Below, piece after piece: positions 1 to 7,052 of a stretch of DNA of 15,806 bases. The DNA comes from an uncultured Actinoplanes sp. (GTDB lineage Bacteria; Actinomycetota; Actinomycetes; Mycobacteriales; Micromonosporaceae), in contig NZ_CAKUCL010000164.1 of NCBI RefSeq assembly GCF_934643405.1, positions 1-15,806 on the forward strand, written 5' to 3'. Each line of letters opens with the position of its first letter. The stretch's first letter is position 1. The notes under the pieces are model-generated. The model did no database searches. It was not told where the DNA came from and saw only the letters and a program-made list of their open reading frames with translations. The translations under genes were made by a program, and so were the position numbers.

Positions 1-572
1 TCCAGCATCTCCACCGGCACCTCGGACAGGAACGAGCGCATCATCCACACCGCGATCGGCAGGTTCATCGAGGTGTAAAAAATGATCAGCAGCCAGATGT
101 TGTCCAGCAGGCCGGTGTTCTGCGCGAACAGGTACAGCGGCAGCAGGCCGGCCACCACCGGCAGCATCTTGGTGGACAGGAAGAAGAACAGCACGTCGGT
201 CCACTTGCGGACCGGCTTGATGGACAGCGCGTACGCGGCGGGGAAGCTGAGCAGCAGCACCAGGGCCGTGGAGACCACGCTGGCGGTCAGCGAGTTCAGC
301 AGCGGCGGCCACGGACTCGCCCCGCCGGAGAAGAACTCGCGGTAGCCGTCGAGGGTCAGCGGCGCGAACACCGACGGCGGGTTGGTCGCGGCGTTCTCCT
401 CGGAGTGGAAGGAGGTCAGCACCATCCACACCACCGGCAGCACGAACAGGATGCCGACCACCCAGGCCAGCAGCGAGAGCCAGATGTTGGCGCCCTCGCG
501 GCGCTTGCGGACCGGCCGGCCGCGCTCGTCGCGGGTGGCCGGGACCGGCGCGGTCTCGGTGATCGAGCTCAT
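1..572 (-). CDS. Carbohydrate (sorbitol/mannitol-type) ABC transporter permease, MalG/SmoG family, partial
   Basis: Inner-membrane permease subunit of a binding-protein-dependent sugar or polyol importer. The visible 190 residues hold a charged N-terminal tail and then hydrophobic spans at about 30-54, 90-116, 124-150 and 156-178. The segment reading TSMNLPIAVWMMRSF followed by VPVEMLE leads into the EAA loop, which contacts the ATPase, and the gene is cut by the left edge there. The STKMLPVVAGLLPLYLF segment is typical of the mannitol/sorbitol branch of MalG-like permeases as I know it, so the polyol substrate is inference. The ATG at 572 overlaps the stop of the upstream permease in an ATGA, showing translational coupling. 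The membrane-protein call is firm; the substrate is uncertain. Confidence 0.93.
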   Translation of the reverse strand, partial: MSSITETAPVPATRDERGRPVRKRREGANIWLSLLAWVVGILFVLPVVWMVLTSFHSEENAATNPPSVFAPLTLDGYREFFSGGASPWPPLLNSLTASVVSTALVLLLSFPAAYALSIKPVRKWTDVLFFFLSTKMLPVVAGLLPLYLFAQNTGLLDNIWLLIIFYTSMNLPIAVWMMRSFLSEVPVEML

Positions 573-1531
573 CGGCCGCTCTCTTCCTTGAACAGCGACG
601 ACACCGTGCGCAGCGCGAACGTCGCGATGATGATGGTGCCGATGACCACGATGACCGCGGCGGCGGACGCACGGCCGTAGTCGTGGGCCTGGTAGAAGAT
701 CTGGTAGATCGTGTACGGCAGGTTGGCCGTGCCCAGGCCGCCCGAGGTGATCGTGAAGACGGCGTCGAAGTTCTGCACGATGTAGATCGAGCCGAGCAGC
801 GCGCCCAGTTCCAGGTACTGCCGCAGGTGCGGCAGCGTCATGCTGCGGAAGATCTGCCAGGTGCTCGCGCCGTCGATGCGGGCCGCCTCCACCACGTCCA
901 GCGGCCGCCCCTGCAGGCCGGCGAGCAGGATCAGCATCATGAACGGGGTCCACTGCCACACCAGGGCGAAGATGACCGCCCACAGCGGCATGTTGCTGAT
1001 CCAGTCCGGCTGCGGCGGCCGGTCCGCGCCGAACAGGTTCCAGATCCACGTCAGCGCGCCGTTGAACAGGCCGTACTCGGGGTTGTAGAGCGCGTGCTTC
1101 CAGATCAGCGCGGCCGCGACCGGGACCACCAGGAACGGCGCGATCATCATGGTCCGGACCGCGCCGCGGCCGCGGAATTTGCGGTCCAGCAGCAGCGCGA
1201 TGCCCAGGCCGAGCAGCAGACTGATCAGCACCACCCCGACGGTGAGCAGGATGGTCGTCCACACCGCGTCGCGCATGTTGACGTCGGTGAAGACCCGCTT
1301 GAAGTTGTCGAACCCGGCGAACCCGCGCTCGTCGGGGTAGTACGCGTTCCAGTCCATGAACGAGATGACCAGGGTCGCCACGAACGGCAGCTGGGTCACC
1401 ACGATCATGAAGATCAGCGCGGGCAGCAGCGGCGCGCGGCGGGCCCAGCCGGCCGCCCGGGCCGCGGTGCCGGGCGGTTTCGGCGGGGTCTCGACCCGGC
1501 CCGGGCCGGTCTGTTCGGCTACCGACGTCAT
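569..1531 (-). CDS. Carbohydrate (sorbitol/mannitol-type) ABC transporter permease, MalF/SmoF family
   Basis: 320-residue inner-membrane permease, the partner of the permease at 1-572, with which it should form the transmembrane heterodimer. A basic, proline-rich cytoplasmic N-terminus (1-33) precedes six likely spans, including about 35-58, 92-115, 128-148, 184-206 and 288-310. The EAA loop reads EAARIDGAS at about 215-223, followed by FRSMTLP, and is the docking site for the ATPase. The ATG at 1531 is chosen because a GAGGGGG ribosome binding site lies a few bases upstream and because it starts 10 nt after the binding-protein stop. Length and motifs are normal for binding-protein-dependent transport permeases. 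Polyol specificity is inferred from the sequence character of the whole operon. Confidence 0.95.
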   Translation of the reverse strand: MTSVAEQTGPGRVETPPKPPGTAARAAGWARRAPLLPALIFMIVVTQLPFVATLVISFMDWNAYYPDERGFAGFDNFKRVFTDVNMRDAVWTTILLTVGVVLISLLLGLGIALLLDRKFRGRGAVRTMMIAPFLVVPVAAALIWKHALYNPEYGLFNGALTWIWNLFGADRPPQPDWISNMPLWAVIFALVWQWTPFMMLILLAGLQGRPLDVVEAARIDGASTWQIFRSMTLPHLRQYLELGALLGSIYIVQNFDAVFTITSGGLGTANLPYTIYQIFYQAHDYGRASAAAVIVVIGTIIIATFALRTVSSLFKEESGR

Positions 1532-1541
1532 CGTTGCCCCC

Positions 1542-2903
1542 TCATTCCTGCCGGGACTGGTAGCGCTCGGCGACGTCCTCGGCCAGCCGCTGACCTCGCC
1601 GCAACGCCTCGCCGACGCTCATCTGACCGGCGATCGCGGAGCTGACGTACTGCGACACCTGGGTGCCGAGGTCGGTGAACTCCGGGATGTCGATGAACTG
1701 GATGCCGATCGCGGGCCGCGGCTGGGTGCCCGGGTTGCGCGGGTCGGCGCTGGAGATCGCGGCCTCGGTGGGCGCGGCGAACGCCGACGCCTCCTTCAGG
1801 TAGTCCGCGTTCCGGTAGGTGGAGGCGCGTTTGCCGGCCGGGACGCTGGACCAGCCGATCTGCGAGCCGACCAGTTCCTCGTACTGCTTGCTGGACGCCC
1901 AGGAGATGAACTTCCAGGCGTTGTCCTTCTTCGCGCTGGCCTGCTGGATGCTCCACGACCACGCGTACAGCCAGCCGGAGCTCCTGGTCTTCACCACCGG
2001 CGCGGCGACGTACCCGATCTTGCCCTTGACCTTGGAGTCGTCGGCCTCGAGCGAGCCGGCCGCGCTGGTCGCGTCGTACCACATCGCGACGTTGCCCTGG
2101 ATCAGGTTGTTCAGGCACTCGGTGAAACCGGCCTGCGGCGCGCCGTTCTCGCCGTGCGCGCGCACCAGGTCCACGTAGAACTGGGTGGCCTGCCGGAACT
2201 CCGGCGAGTCCACCCGGGGCGTCCAGTCCTTGTCGAACCAGGTGCCGCCGAACGTGTTCACCACGGTGGTCAGCGGCGCGAAGATCTGCCCCCAGCCGGG
2301 CTGCCCGCGCAGGCAGATGCCGCGCATGCCGGGCTGCTTGCCGTCCACCCGCGCGGCGATGGCGGCGACCTCGGGCCAGGTCGGGTTCTTCGGCATGGTG
2401 ACGCCGGCCGCCTCGAGCACGTCCTTGCGGTACATCAGGAACGACGACTCGCCGTAGAACGGCTCGCCGTAGAGCCTGCCGTCGTCGGCGGTCAGCGACT
2501 GGGTCATCGGCGGCAGGATGTCGGACTGGTCGAACCCGGTGTCCGCCCGGGCGTAGCCGTCGAGCGGCGCGATCCACTTCGACTTCGCGTAGATCGGGAT
2601 CTCGAAGTTGCTCAGCGAGGCCACATCGTACTGTCCGGCCTGGCTGGAGAACTCCTGGCTGATCTTGTCCCGGACGTCGTTCTCCGGCAGGACCGTGTAG
2701 TTGACGGTGATCCCGGTCTGCTTGGTGAAGTTCGCCGCGGTCAGCCGTTGCAGATCGATCATCTGCGGGTTGTTCACCATCAGCACGTTGATGCTGTCCG
2801 GGCCGCCACCTCCGGGACCGCCGCCCCAGCCGGCGCATCCGGCGAGCGCGAGGGTGAGGACGGCGGCCGCGGCGGTGGCCGCGCGGATGTGCCTGCGTGC
2901 CAT
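1542..2903 (-). CDS. Sugar/polyol ABC transporter substrate-binding lipoprotein, SmoE-like
   Basis: 453-residue extracellular solute-binding protein (family 1), likely tethered to the outer face of the membrane. The N-terminus is a lipoprotein signal: MARR, a hydrophobic run, then the lipobox L20-A21-G22-C23 (LAGC), followed by a Gly-rich linker. The mature part begins with a beta strand of the type INVLMVNNPQM, and has LPENDVRDKI and AGQYDVASLSNFEIPIYAK, features I associate with mannitol/sorbitol-binding proteins. The ATG at 2903 is preferred over starts at 2936 or 2999 because it gives a compact signal peptide and has GGGAGG about 5 nt upstream. It is the first gene of the operon and precedes two permeases. 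Substrate is inferred; the family is certain. Confidence 0.94.
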   Translation of the reverse strand: MARRHIRAATAAAAVLTLALAGCAGWGGGPGGGGPDSINVLMVNNPQMIDLQRLTAANFTKQTGITVNYTVLPENDVRDKISQEFSSQAGQYDVASLSNFEIPIYAKSKWIAPLDGYARADTGFDQSDILPPMTQSLTADDGRLYGEPFYGESSFLMYRKDVLEAAGVTMPKNPTWPEVAAIAARVDGKQPGMRGICLRGQPGWGQIFAPLTTVVNTFGGTWFDKDWTPRVDSPEFRQATQFYVDLVRAHGENGAPQAGFTECLNNLIQGNVAMWYDATSAAGSLEADDSKVKGKIGYVAAPVVKTRSSGWLYAWSWSIQQASAKKDNAWKFISWASSKQYEELVGSQIGWSSVPAGKRASTYRNADYLKEASAFAAPTEAAISSADPRNPGTQPRPAIGIQFIDIPEFTDLGTQVSQYVSSAIAGQMSVGEALRRGQRLAEDVAERYQSRQE

Positions 2904-2942
2904 GGGGCCTCCCGGCGATGCGGACGTCGTCGTCATCGGCGC

Positions 2943-2960
2943 TGTGACGCCGGTAACACA
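2943..2960. promoter_or_regulatory. Candidate operator in the ABC operon leader
   Basis: The 18-mer TGTGACGCCGGTAACACA has matching outer arms TGTG and CACA and a symmetric CCGG centre, so it is a partial dyad. It sits just downstream of the predicted transcription start of the sugar importer, a usual position for LacI- or DeoR-type repressors of such operons. No regulator gene lies in this window, so the assignment is tentative. Confidence 0.25.
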
Positions 2961-2969
2961 TCGATGCTC

Positions 2970-2999
2970 AGTACATGCCCGAGATCGACGGGATGTCAA
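2970..2999 (-). promoter_or_regulatory. Sigma70-type promoter of the ABC importer operon
   Basis: Read on the minus strand, a perfect TTGACA (2999-2994) is followed after 18 nt by TGTACT (2975-2970), which matches four of six -10 positions. Transcription would start near 2963, about 60 nt upstream of the binding-protein ATG at 2903. No other comparable promoter lies in this 148-bp gap. The -35 box is unusually good for a high-GC genome. Confidence 0.5.
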
Positions 3000-3018
3000 C
3001 CGTTCGTCACAGTGCGTG

Positions 3019-3052
3019 GGACGTCCGTCCGCGCCGGATCAGCCGGACGTCC
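3019..3052 (-). terminator. Hairpin after the S4-domain gene
   Basis: A perfect 9-bp inverted repeat, GGACGTCCG (3019-3027) and CGGACGTCC (3044-3052), with a 16-nt loop. Its right arm abuts the TAG stop of the minus-strand S4 gene. There is no U-tract, as is common for actinobacterial terminators. Each arm holds the self-palindrome GGACGTCC, so protein binding is another possibility. It also lies just upstream of the ABC operon promoter and could insulate it. Confidence 0.4.
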
Positions 3053-3264
3053 TATGTGGAGGTCACCCGGGCCTGGCGGCCACCGACCGCGACCACGTCG
3101 CCGGGGTGCAGCTGGCGGCCGCGCCGGGTGTCCACCTCGCCGTTGACCGTCACGTCCCCCGAGGCGATCAGGATCTTGCCCTCTCCCCCGGTCTCGATGA
3201 GGTCGGCCAGCTTGAGGAACTGTCCGAGCCTGATCATGTCGCCGTCGATCGCCACGTCCCGCAT
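3052..3264 (-). CDS. Small S4-domain RNA-binding protein (YaaA/YbcJ-like)
   Basis: 70-residue protein that is essentially a single S4 RNA-binding domain. The segment IRLGQFLKLADLIETGGEG (about 11-29) is the first helix pair, and the VTVNGEVDTRRGRQL stretch (about 38-52) is the characteristic S4 beta-turn motif. GDVVAVGG then closes the fold. Family members bind structured RNA, often ribosomal or tRNA-like; the target of this one cannot be read from the sequence. Length and start match the family, which typically begins MR followed by a short strand. The start is ATG at 3264; the AAGG directly before it is too close to be a normal ribosome binding site, so initiation may be weak or leaderless. 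It is divergent from the YcnI-like gene. Confidence 0.85.
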   Translation of the reverse strand: MRDVAIDGDMIRLGQFLKLADLIETGGEGKILIASGDVTVNGEVDTRRGRQLHPGDVVAVGGRQARVTST

Positions 3265-3351
3265 CCTTAACCGACCGCCCCGCTCGTCACCCTGAGAACC
3301 GACTGAAGACCACCATCATCTCCGGTACGGCGAAGAAACTTCCCGGCGGCC

Positions 3352-3378
3352 TTGAACCTTTCCGGCGCCCGGTACGAA
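3352..3378 (+). promoter_or_regulatory. Possible promoter of the YcnI-like gene
   Basis: TTGAAC (3352-3357) and TACGAA (3373-3378) are spaced by 15 nt, shorter than ideal. The GTG start lies 9 nt after the second box, so the transcript would be leaderless or nearly so, which agrees with the missing ribosome binding site. Weak evidence. Confidence 0.25.
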
Positions 3379-3387
3379 CTACCCCTC

Positions 3388-4284
3388 GTGAGGCACTTCC
3401 AGCTGGCCCGCCGTGCGGGCATCCCCACCGCTGCCGTGCTGCTCGGCGTGCTCGCTGCCGGCCCCGCCCTGGCCGACGTCGTGGTCAGCCCGGCCAGCGC
3501 GCCGCAGGGCAGCGGCCAGAACTTCACGTTCCACGTCACCAACGACGGCACCCAGCCGATCTCGCAGGTCAAGCTGGCGCTGCCCGGCGACACGTCGGTC
3601 GCCGAGATGTACCCGCTGTCGGTGGACGACTGGGCGCCGCGGATCGGCATGCGCAAGCTGGCGACGCCGCTGCCGCAGATCCACGGCGGCGTGCCGGTCA
3701 CCGAGGCGCCGGAGGCGATCACCTGGATCGCGATGCCGGGCAAGGAGCTGCGGGTCGGCGCGTCCACCGACCTGACCGTGGCGATCGGCCCGATGCCGGC
3801 ACTGAGCACGATGAGGTGGAACCTCACCGCCACCTACGCCGACGGCAGGCCCGGGCCGGCCCTCACCCCGCCGGCGGTCACCCTGACCCCGGCCGGGCCG
3901 GCCGACGCGACCACCGGGCACGGCCACGGGGCCGCCACCGCCGGCACGTCCGACGCCGAGAACCAGTTCTTCGCGCAGGCCGTCGCCGACGCCCAGCGCG
4001 GCCCGTCGTTCTGGGCGGTGGCCGGCTGGGTGGTCGCCGGCCTCGCGCTGCTGGCCGGCGTGGCGCTGATGCTGCGCGGCAGGCACCGGGCCGAGCCCGA
4101 CGAGGACGAGCCGGACGACGACGAGCCGACCGACGCCCCCGCCTCGGCGGCGGCCCGCACCTCCGGCTCGGCCCGCACGTCGGCCTCCGCGTCCACCCCC
4201 GATTCCGCCTCCGCCTCCACCCCCATCCGGGCCGGCGAGAACGAGCCGGTTGCGGCCGGGGGCAAATGGAGCTTCAAGGGATAA
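3388..4284 (+). CDS. YcnI-like (DUF1775) secreted, membrane-anchored protein
   Basis: 298 residues from the GTG at 3388. A signal peptide (about 1-27, ending AGPALA) is followed by a DUF1775/YcnI domain opening DVVVSPASAPQGS and including SVDDW and ITWIAMPGKEL. A His/Gly linker (HGHG), one transmembrane segment (about 208-229) and a cytoplasmic tail follow. The tail has an acidic stretch (EPDEDEPDDDEP), a Ser/Ala/Thr low-complexity part with two copies of SAS-type repeats, and the end motif GGKWSFKG. Known YcnI proteins bind copper outside the cell through the His that becomes residue 1 after cleavage; here the predicted mature residue is Asp. The GTG has no clear ribosome binding site, while a TTG at 3352 would put charged residues before the signal peptide. 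No copper genes flank it. Family call is good; copper function is doubtful. Confidence 0.82.
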   Translation: MRHFQLARRAGIPTAAVLLGVLAAGPALADVVVSPASAPQGSGQNFTFHVTNDGTQPISQVKLALPGDTSVAEMYPLSVDDWAPRIGMRKLATPLPQIHGGVPVTEAPEAITWIAMPGKELRVGASTDLTVAIGPMPALSTMRWNLTATYADGRPGPALTPPAVTLTPAGPADATTGHGHGAATAGTSDAENQFFAQAVADAQRGPSFWAVAGWVVAGLALLAGVALMLRGRHRAEPDEDEPDDDEPTDAPASAAARTSGSARTSASASTPDSASASTPIRAGENEPVAAGGKWSFKG

Positions 4285-4287
4285 ATG

Positions 4288-4321
4288 CTTTACCGCCCGC
4301 CACCGGCGGCGGGCGGTAAAG
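4288..4321 (+). terminator. Strong hairpin terminator after the YcnI-like gene
   Basis: A perfect 14-bp stem, CTTTACCGCCCGCC (4288-4301) and GGCGGGCGGTAAAG (4308-4321), encloses a 6-nt loop and starts 3 nt after the TAA stop. The A/T bases at the base of the stem give a short U-containing foot. It is clearly a transcription terminator by position and stability. Confidence 0.85.
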
Positions 4322-4429
4322 GTGCGAGGACTCCCGCGCGTGGTGGACGCGGGGACGGTCGTGCCGACGCGCGTGGGGCGCGAAGCACGACGGCGGGTGG
4401 GACCTATTGGGCAAGGTCCGCGATCCGCG

Positions 4430-4467
4430 GAGGGGCGGGGAGAGATGTTCGGCTCTCCCCGCCCCTC
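4430..4467 (-). terminator. Strong hairpin terminator after the DHH gene
   Basis: A perfect 15-bp stem, GAGGGGCGGGGAGAG (4430-4444) and CTCTCCCCGCCCCTC (4453-4467), has an 8-nt loop. It lies 15 nt beyond the stop of the minus-strand DHH gene. There is no U-tract on either strand. Together with the hairpin at 4288-4321 it separates two convergent genes. The 108 bases between the hairpins (4322-4429) hold no gene, only a small 6-bp stem at 4400-4419. Confidence 0.8.
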
Positions 4468-4482
4468 AATACGTGCGGGCCC

Positions 4483-5406
4483 TCAGCGGGTGCGCAGGGC
4501 CTCGATGATCTCCTTCTGCACCTGGGCCGCCTGCTCGTGCGGGACCTGGCAGGTGCCGGCGGCCACGTGGCCGCCGCCGCCGTAGCGCAGCATCACCTCG
4601 CCGACGTCGACCGGGGACGTCCGGTCGAGGATCGACTTGCCGCAGGCGAACACGGTGTTCAGCTTCTGCCGGCCCCAGATCACGTGCACCGACACGCGCG
4701 ACTCGGGGAACAGCGCGTACACCATGAACCGGTTGCCCGCGTGGATGACCTCCTCGTCGCGCAGGTCGACCACCACCACGTCGCCGTGCACGGTGGTGAC
4801 CCGGCGCAGCTGGGCGACGAAGAGGTCGTGCTGCTCGTGGAACAATTCGGCCCGCTCGCGCACGTCCGGCTGGGCGAGGATCTCGTCGACGTCGTTGTGC
4901 TCGATGCACCAGTCGATCAGCTGCATCATCAGCTGGTAGTTCGCGATCCGGAAGTCGCGGAAGCGGCCCAGGCCGGTGCGGCTGTCCATCAGGAAGTTCA
5001 GCAGTGTCCAGCCCCGGGGGCGCAGGATGTCGTCGAGCGTGTAGTCGGCCGAGTCGGCCTGGTCGACCGCGCGCATCAGCTCGGCGGACACCTTCGGGAA
5101 GCGGCCGGCCCCGCCGTAGTACTCGTAGATGACCCGGGCCGCGGACGGCGCCTCGGCGTCGATCACGTGATTCGCCCGGTCGCCCTCGTTGCGCAACGTC
5201 TCCGAGTGGTGATGGTCGAACACCAGGTGCGCGCCGGGGGCGTACGGGAGATTGGTCAGGATGTCGTTGCCGGTGACCTCGACCTCGCCGTCCTGGACGT
5301 CCTTGGGGTGCACGAAGGTGATGCCGTCGATCATGTCGAGGTGGCGCAGCAGCACCGCGCACACCAAGCCGTCGAAGTCGCTCCGGGTCACGAGCCGGTA
5401 CTTCAC
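4483..5406 (-). CDS. DHH-family phosphoesterase (exopolyphosphatase/nano-RNase-related)
   Basis: 307 residues from GTG at 5406. DHH enzymes are Mn-dependent phosphohydrolases acting on pyrophosphate, short RNAs, cyclic dinucleotides or polyphosphate. Motif I is DFDG (10-13), the signature DHHH is at 64-67, a further metal-type Asp lies in AVDQAD (about 113-118), and the C-terminal DHHA1 substrate-binding motif GGGGH is at 276-280 in the usual GGGGHxxAG context. The start is chosen because VKYRLVTRSDFDG gives the normal short N-terminus and GAGGGGG lies 5 nt upstream; the frame stays open to 5532 but that part looks non-coding. It is divergent from zwf. The exact substrate cannot be told; the protein resembles the stand-alone, soluble group without CBS or PAS domains. 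Confidence 0.9.
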   Translation of the reverse strand: MKYRLVTRSDFDGLVCAVLLRHLDMIDGITFVHPKDVQDGEVEVTGNDILTNLPYAPGAHLVFDHHHSETLRNEGDRANHVIDAEAPSAARVIYEYYGGAGRFPKVSAELMRAVDQADSADYTLDDILRPRGWTLLNFLMDSRTGLGRFRDFRIANYQLMMQLIDWCIEHNDVDEILAQPDVRERAELFHEQHDLFVAQLRRVTTVHGDVVVVDLRDEEVIHAGNRFMVYALFPESRVSVHVIWGRQKLNTVFACGKSILDRTSPVDVGEVMLRYGGGGHVAAGTCQVPHEQAAQVQKEIIEALRTR

Positions 5407-5513
5407 GGGTCCCCCTCTTACCGTGGCGGTATTCACCCCAGTTTGCCACCTTTGTCGGTGAGGCCCTGGTCGCATCGGGGGATGAGATCTGAACCACCGG
5501 CGCGCGGTCTGCG

Positions 5514-5519
5514 TAAGGT
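5514..5519 (+). promoter_or_regulatory. Possible -10 box of zwf
   Basis: TAAGGT fits the TANNNT pattern and would start transcription about 30 nt before the zwf ATG. The hexamer 18 nt upstream (TGAACC) is a poor -35 box. The divergent gap 5407-5558 must also hold the promoter of the DHH gene, for which I see no clear boxes. Confidence 0.25.
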
Positions 5520-5558
5520 TTCCTCGGACCAACGAATCGGTCGGAGGACTCGGAGACC

Positions 5559-7052
5559 ATGGACAACGCCCCTCAGCTCATCCAGGAGCGCAGCGCCCCA
5601 CCCGCCACGCTGGTGATCTTCGGCGCGTCGGGCGACCTGACCCGTCGCAAGCTGCTGCCGGCCGTCGAGAGCCTGGCCCGCCACAACCGGCTACCGAGCG
5701 AGTTCGCCCTGGTCGGCGTCGCGCGCACGCCGATCTCCGACGAGCAGTTCGCGGACAGCGCGCTCGGCGGGCGCACCCTGGCCGACAAGGCCCAGCTGGC
5801 CGGCGGCATCCGTTACGTGTGCGGCGGGTACGACGACCCGGACACGTACAAGCGGCTCGGTGAGGTCCTCGACGAGCTGGACGCCACCCGCGGCACGTCC
5901 GGCAACCGGCTGTTCTACCTGTCCACTCCGGCCGAGGCGTTCGAGCCGGTGATCAACGGGCTGGCCGGCGCGGGGCTCAACCACCCGCGCGAGGGCACCT
6001 TCTCCCGGCTGGTGATCGAGAAGCCGTACGGGCGGGACCTGACCACCGCGCGCGAGCTGGACGGCGTGGTGCACGGCGCGTTCGACGAGCACCAGGTGTT
6101 CCGGATCGACCACTACCTGGGCAAGGACACCGTCCAGAACGTGCTGGCGCTGCGCTTCGCGAACTCGATCTTCCAGCCGATCTGGGACCGGTCCTGGGTC
6201 GACCACGTGCAGATCACCGTGGCCGAGACGCTCGGCGTCGGCACCCGCGGCGGCTTCTACGAGCAGGCCGGCGCGATGCGGGACATCGTGCAGAACCACG
6301 TCCTGCAGGTGCTGGCGCTGGCGCTGATGGAGCCGCCGGCCTCGTTCGACGCCGAGGGGCTGCGCAACGAGAAGGTGAAGCTGCTGCAGGCGATCCGGCT
6401 GCCCACCGACCGCGACATCGCCGACCTGGCGGTGCGCGGCCAGTACACCCGCGGCGGCACGCGCGACGACCTGATGGCCGGGTACCGCGAGGAGACCGGC
6501 GTCGACCCGCTGTCGAAGACCGAGACGTACGCGGCCATGCGGCTCAACGTGGACAACTGGCGCTGGGCCGGGGTGCCGTTCTACGTGCGGACCGGCAAGC
6601 GCCTGCCCGCCCGGGTGACCGAGGTGGCGCTGACCTTCCAGCGTCCGCCGCACCTGCCGATCCCGCAGGACCAGCTGACCGGGCTGGAGGCGGACGCGCT
6701 GATCCTGCGCATCCAGCCGAACGAGGGCATCTCGCTGCGCTTCGGCGCGAAGGTGCCGGGCCACTCGTTCCGGGTGCGCACGGCCAGCATGGACTTCTCG
6801 TACGAGCAGACCTTCACCGAGGAGTCCCCGGAGGCGTACGAGCGGTTGCTGCTCGACGCGCTGGTGGGCGACCCGACGCTGTTCATCCGCACCGACGAGG
6901 TCGAGCAGTGCTGGCGGATCGTCGACCCGATCATCGAGCACTGGGCGAACTCGTCGTCGCCGATCCCGACGTACGAGGCCGCCTCGTGGGGTCCCACCGA
7001 CGCGGACCGGCTCATCGGCCGGTCCGGGCGCCAGTGGCGTAACCAGATCTAG
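5559..7052 (+). CDS. zwf: Glucose-6-phosphate 1-dehydrogenase
   Basis: 497 residues, the normal length. It oxidises glucose 6-phosphate to 6-phosphogluconolactone with NADP in the cytoplasm, the entry step of the oxidative pentose phosphate pathway. The dinucleotide-binding loop is GASGDLTRRK (22-31), EKPYG is at 154-158, the substrate signature RIDHYLGK at 182-189 holds Asp184 and His185, and MRDIVQNH (240-247) carries the His that acts as general base in the family. LRIQPNEG and YERLLLDAL near the C-terminus are also typical. The ATG at 5559 has GGAGG about 11 nt upstream. Unlike many actinobacterial zwf genes, no opcA, pgl, tal, tkt or gnd is adjacent. Its stop overlaps that of the convergent peroxiredoxin gene. 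Confidence 0.97.
   Translation: MDNAPQLIQERSAPPATLVIFGASGDLTRRKLLPAVESLARHNRLPSEFALVGVARTPISDEQFADSALGGRTLADKAQLAGGIRYVCGGYDDPDTYKRLGEVLDELDATRGTSGNRLFYLSTPAEAFEPVINGLAGAGLNHPREGTFSRLVIEKPYGRDLTTARELDGVVHGAFDEHQVFRIDHYLGKDTVQNVLALRFANSIFQPIWDRSWVDHVQITVAETLGVGTRGGFYEQAGAMRDIVQNHVLQVLALALMEPPASFDAEGLRNEKVKLLQAIRLPTDRDIADLAVRGQYTRGGTRDDLMAGYREETGVDPLSKTETYAAMRLNVDNWRWAGVPFYVRTGKRLPARVTEVALTFQRPPHLPIPQDQLTGLEADALILRIQPNEGISLRFGAKVPGHSFRVRTASMDFSYEQTFTEESPEAYERLLLDALVGDPTLFIRTDEVEQCWRIVDPIIEHWANSSSPIPTYEAASWGPTDADRLIGRSGRQWRNQI

Noticed and set aside
1356..3146. A plus-strand open frame of nearly 600 codons across the ABC genes
   Set aside because: Antisense to the binding protein and permease; low-complexity Arg/Val/Gly translation.
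3352..3387. Alternative TTG start for the YcnI-like protein
   Set aside because: It would add 12 residues with an acidic residue before the signal peptide, and the TTG has no ribosome binding site; the GTG at 3388 gives a normal signal peptide.
4400..4419. Small GGACCT/AGGTCC hairpin between the two large terminators
   Set aside because: Only 6 bp with an 8-nt loop; common by chance and of no evident function.
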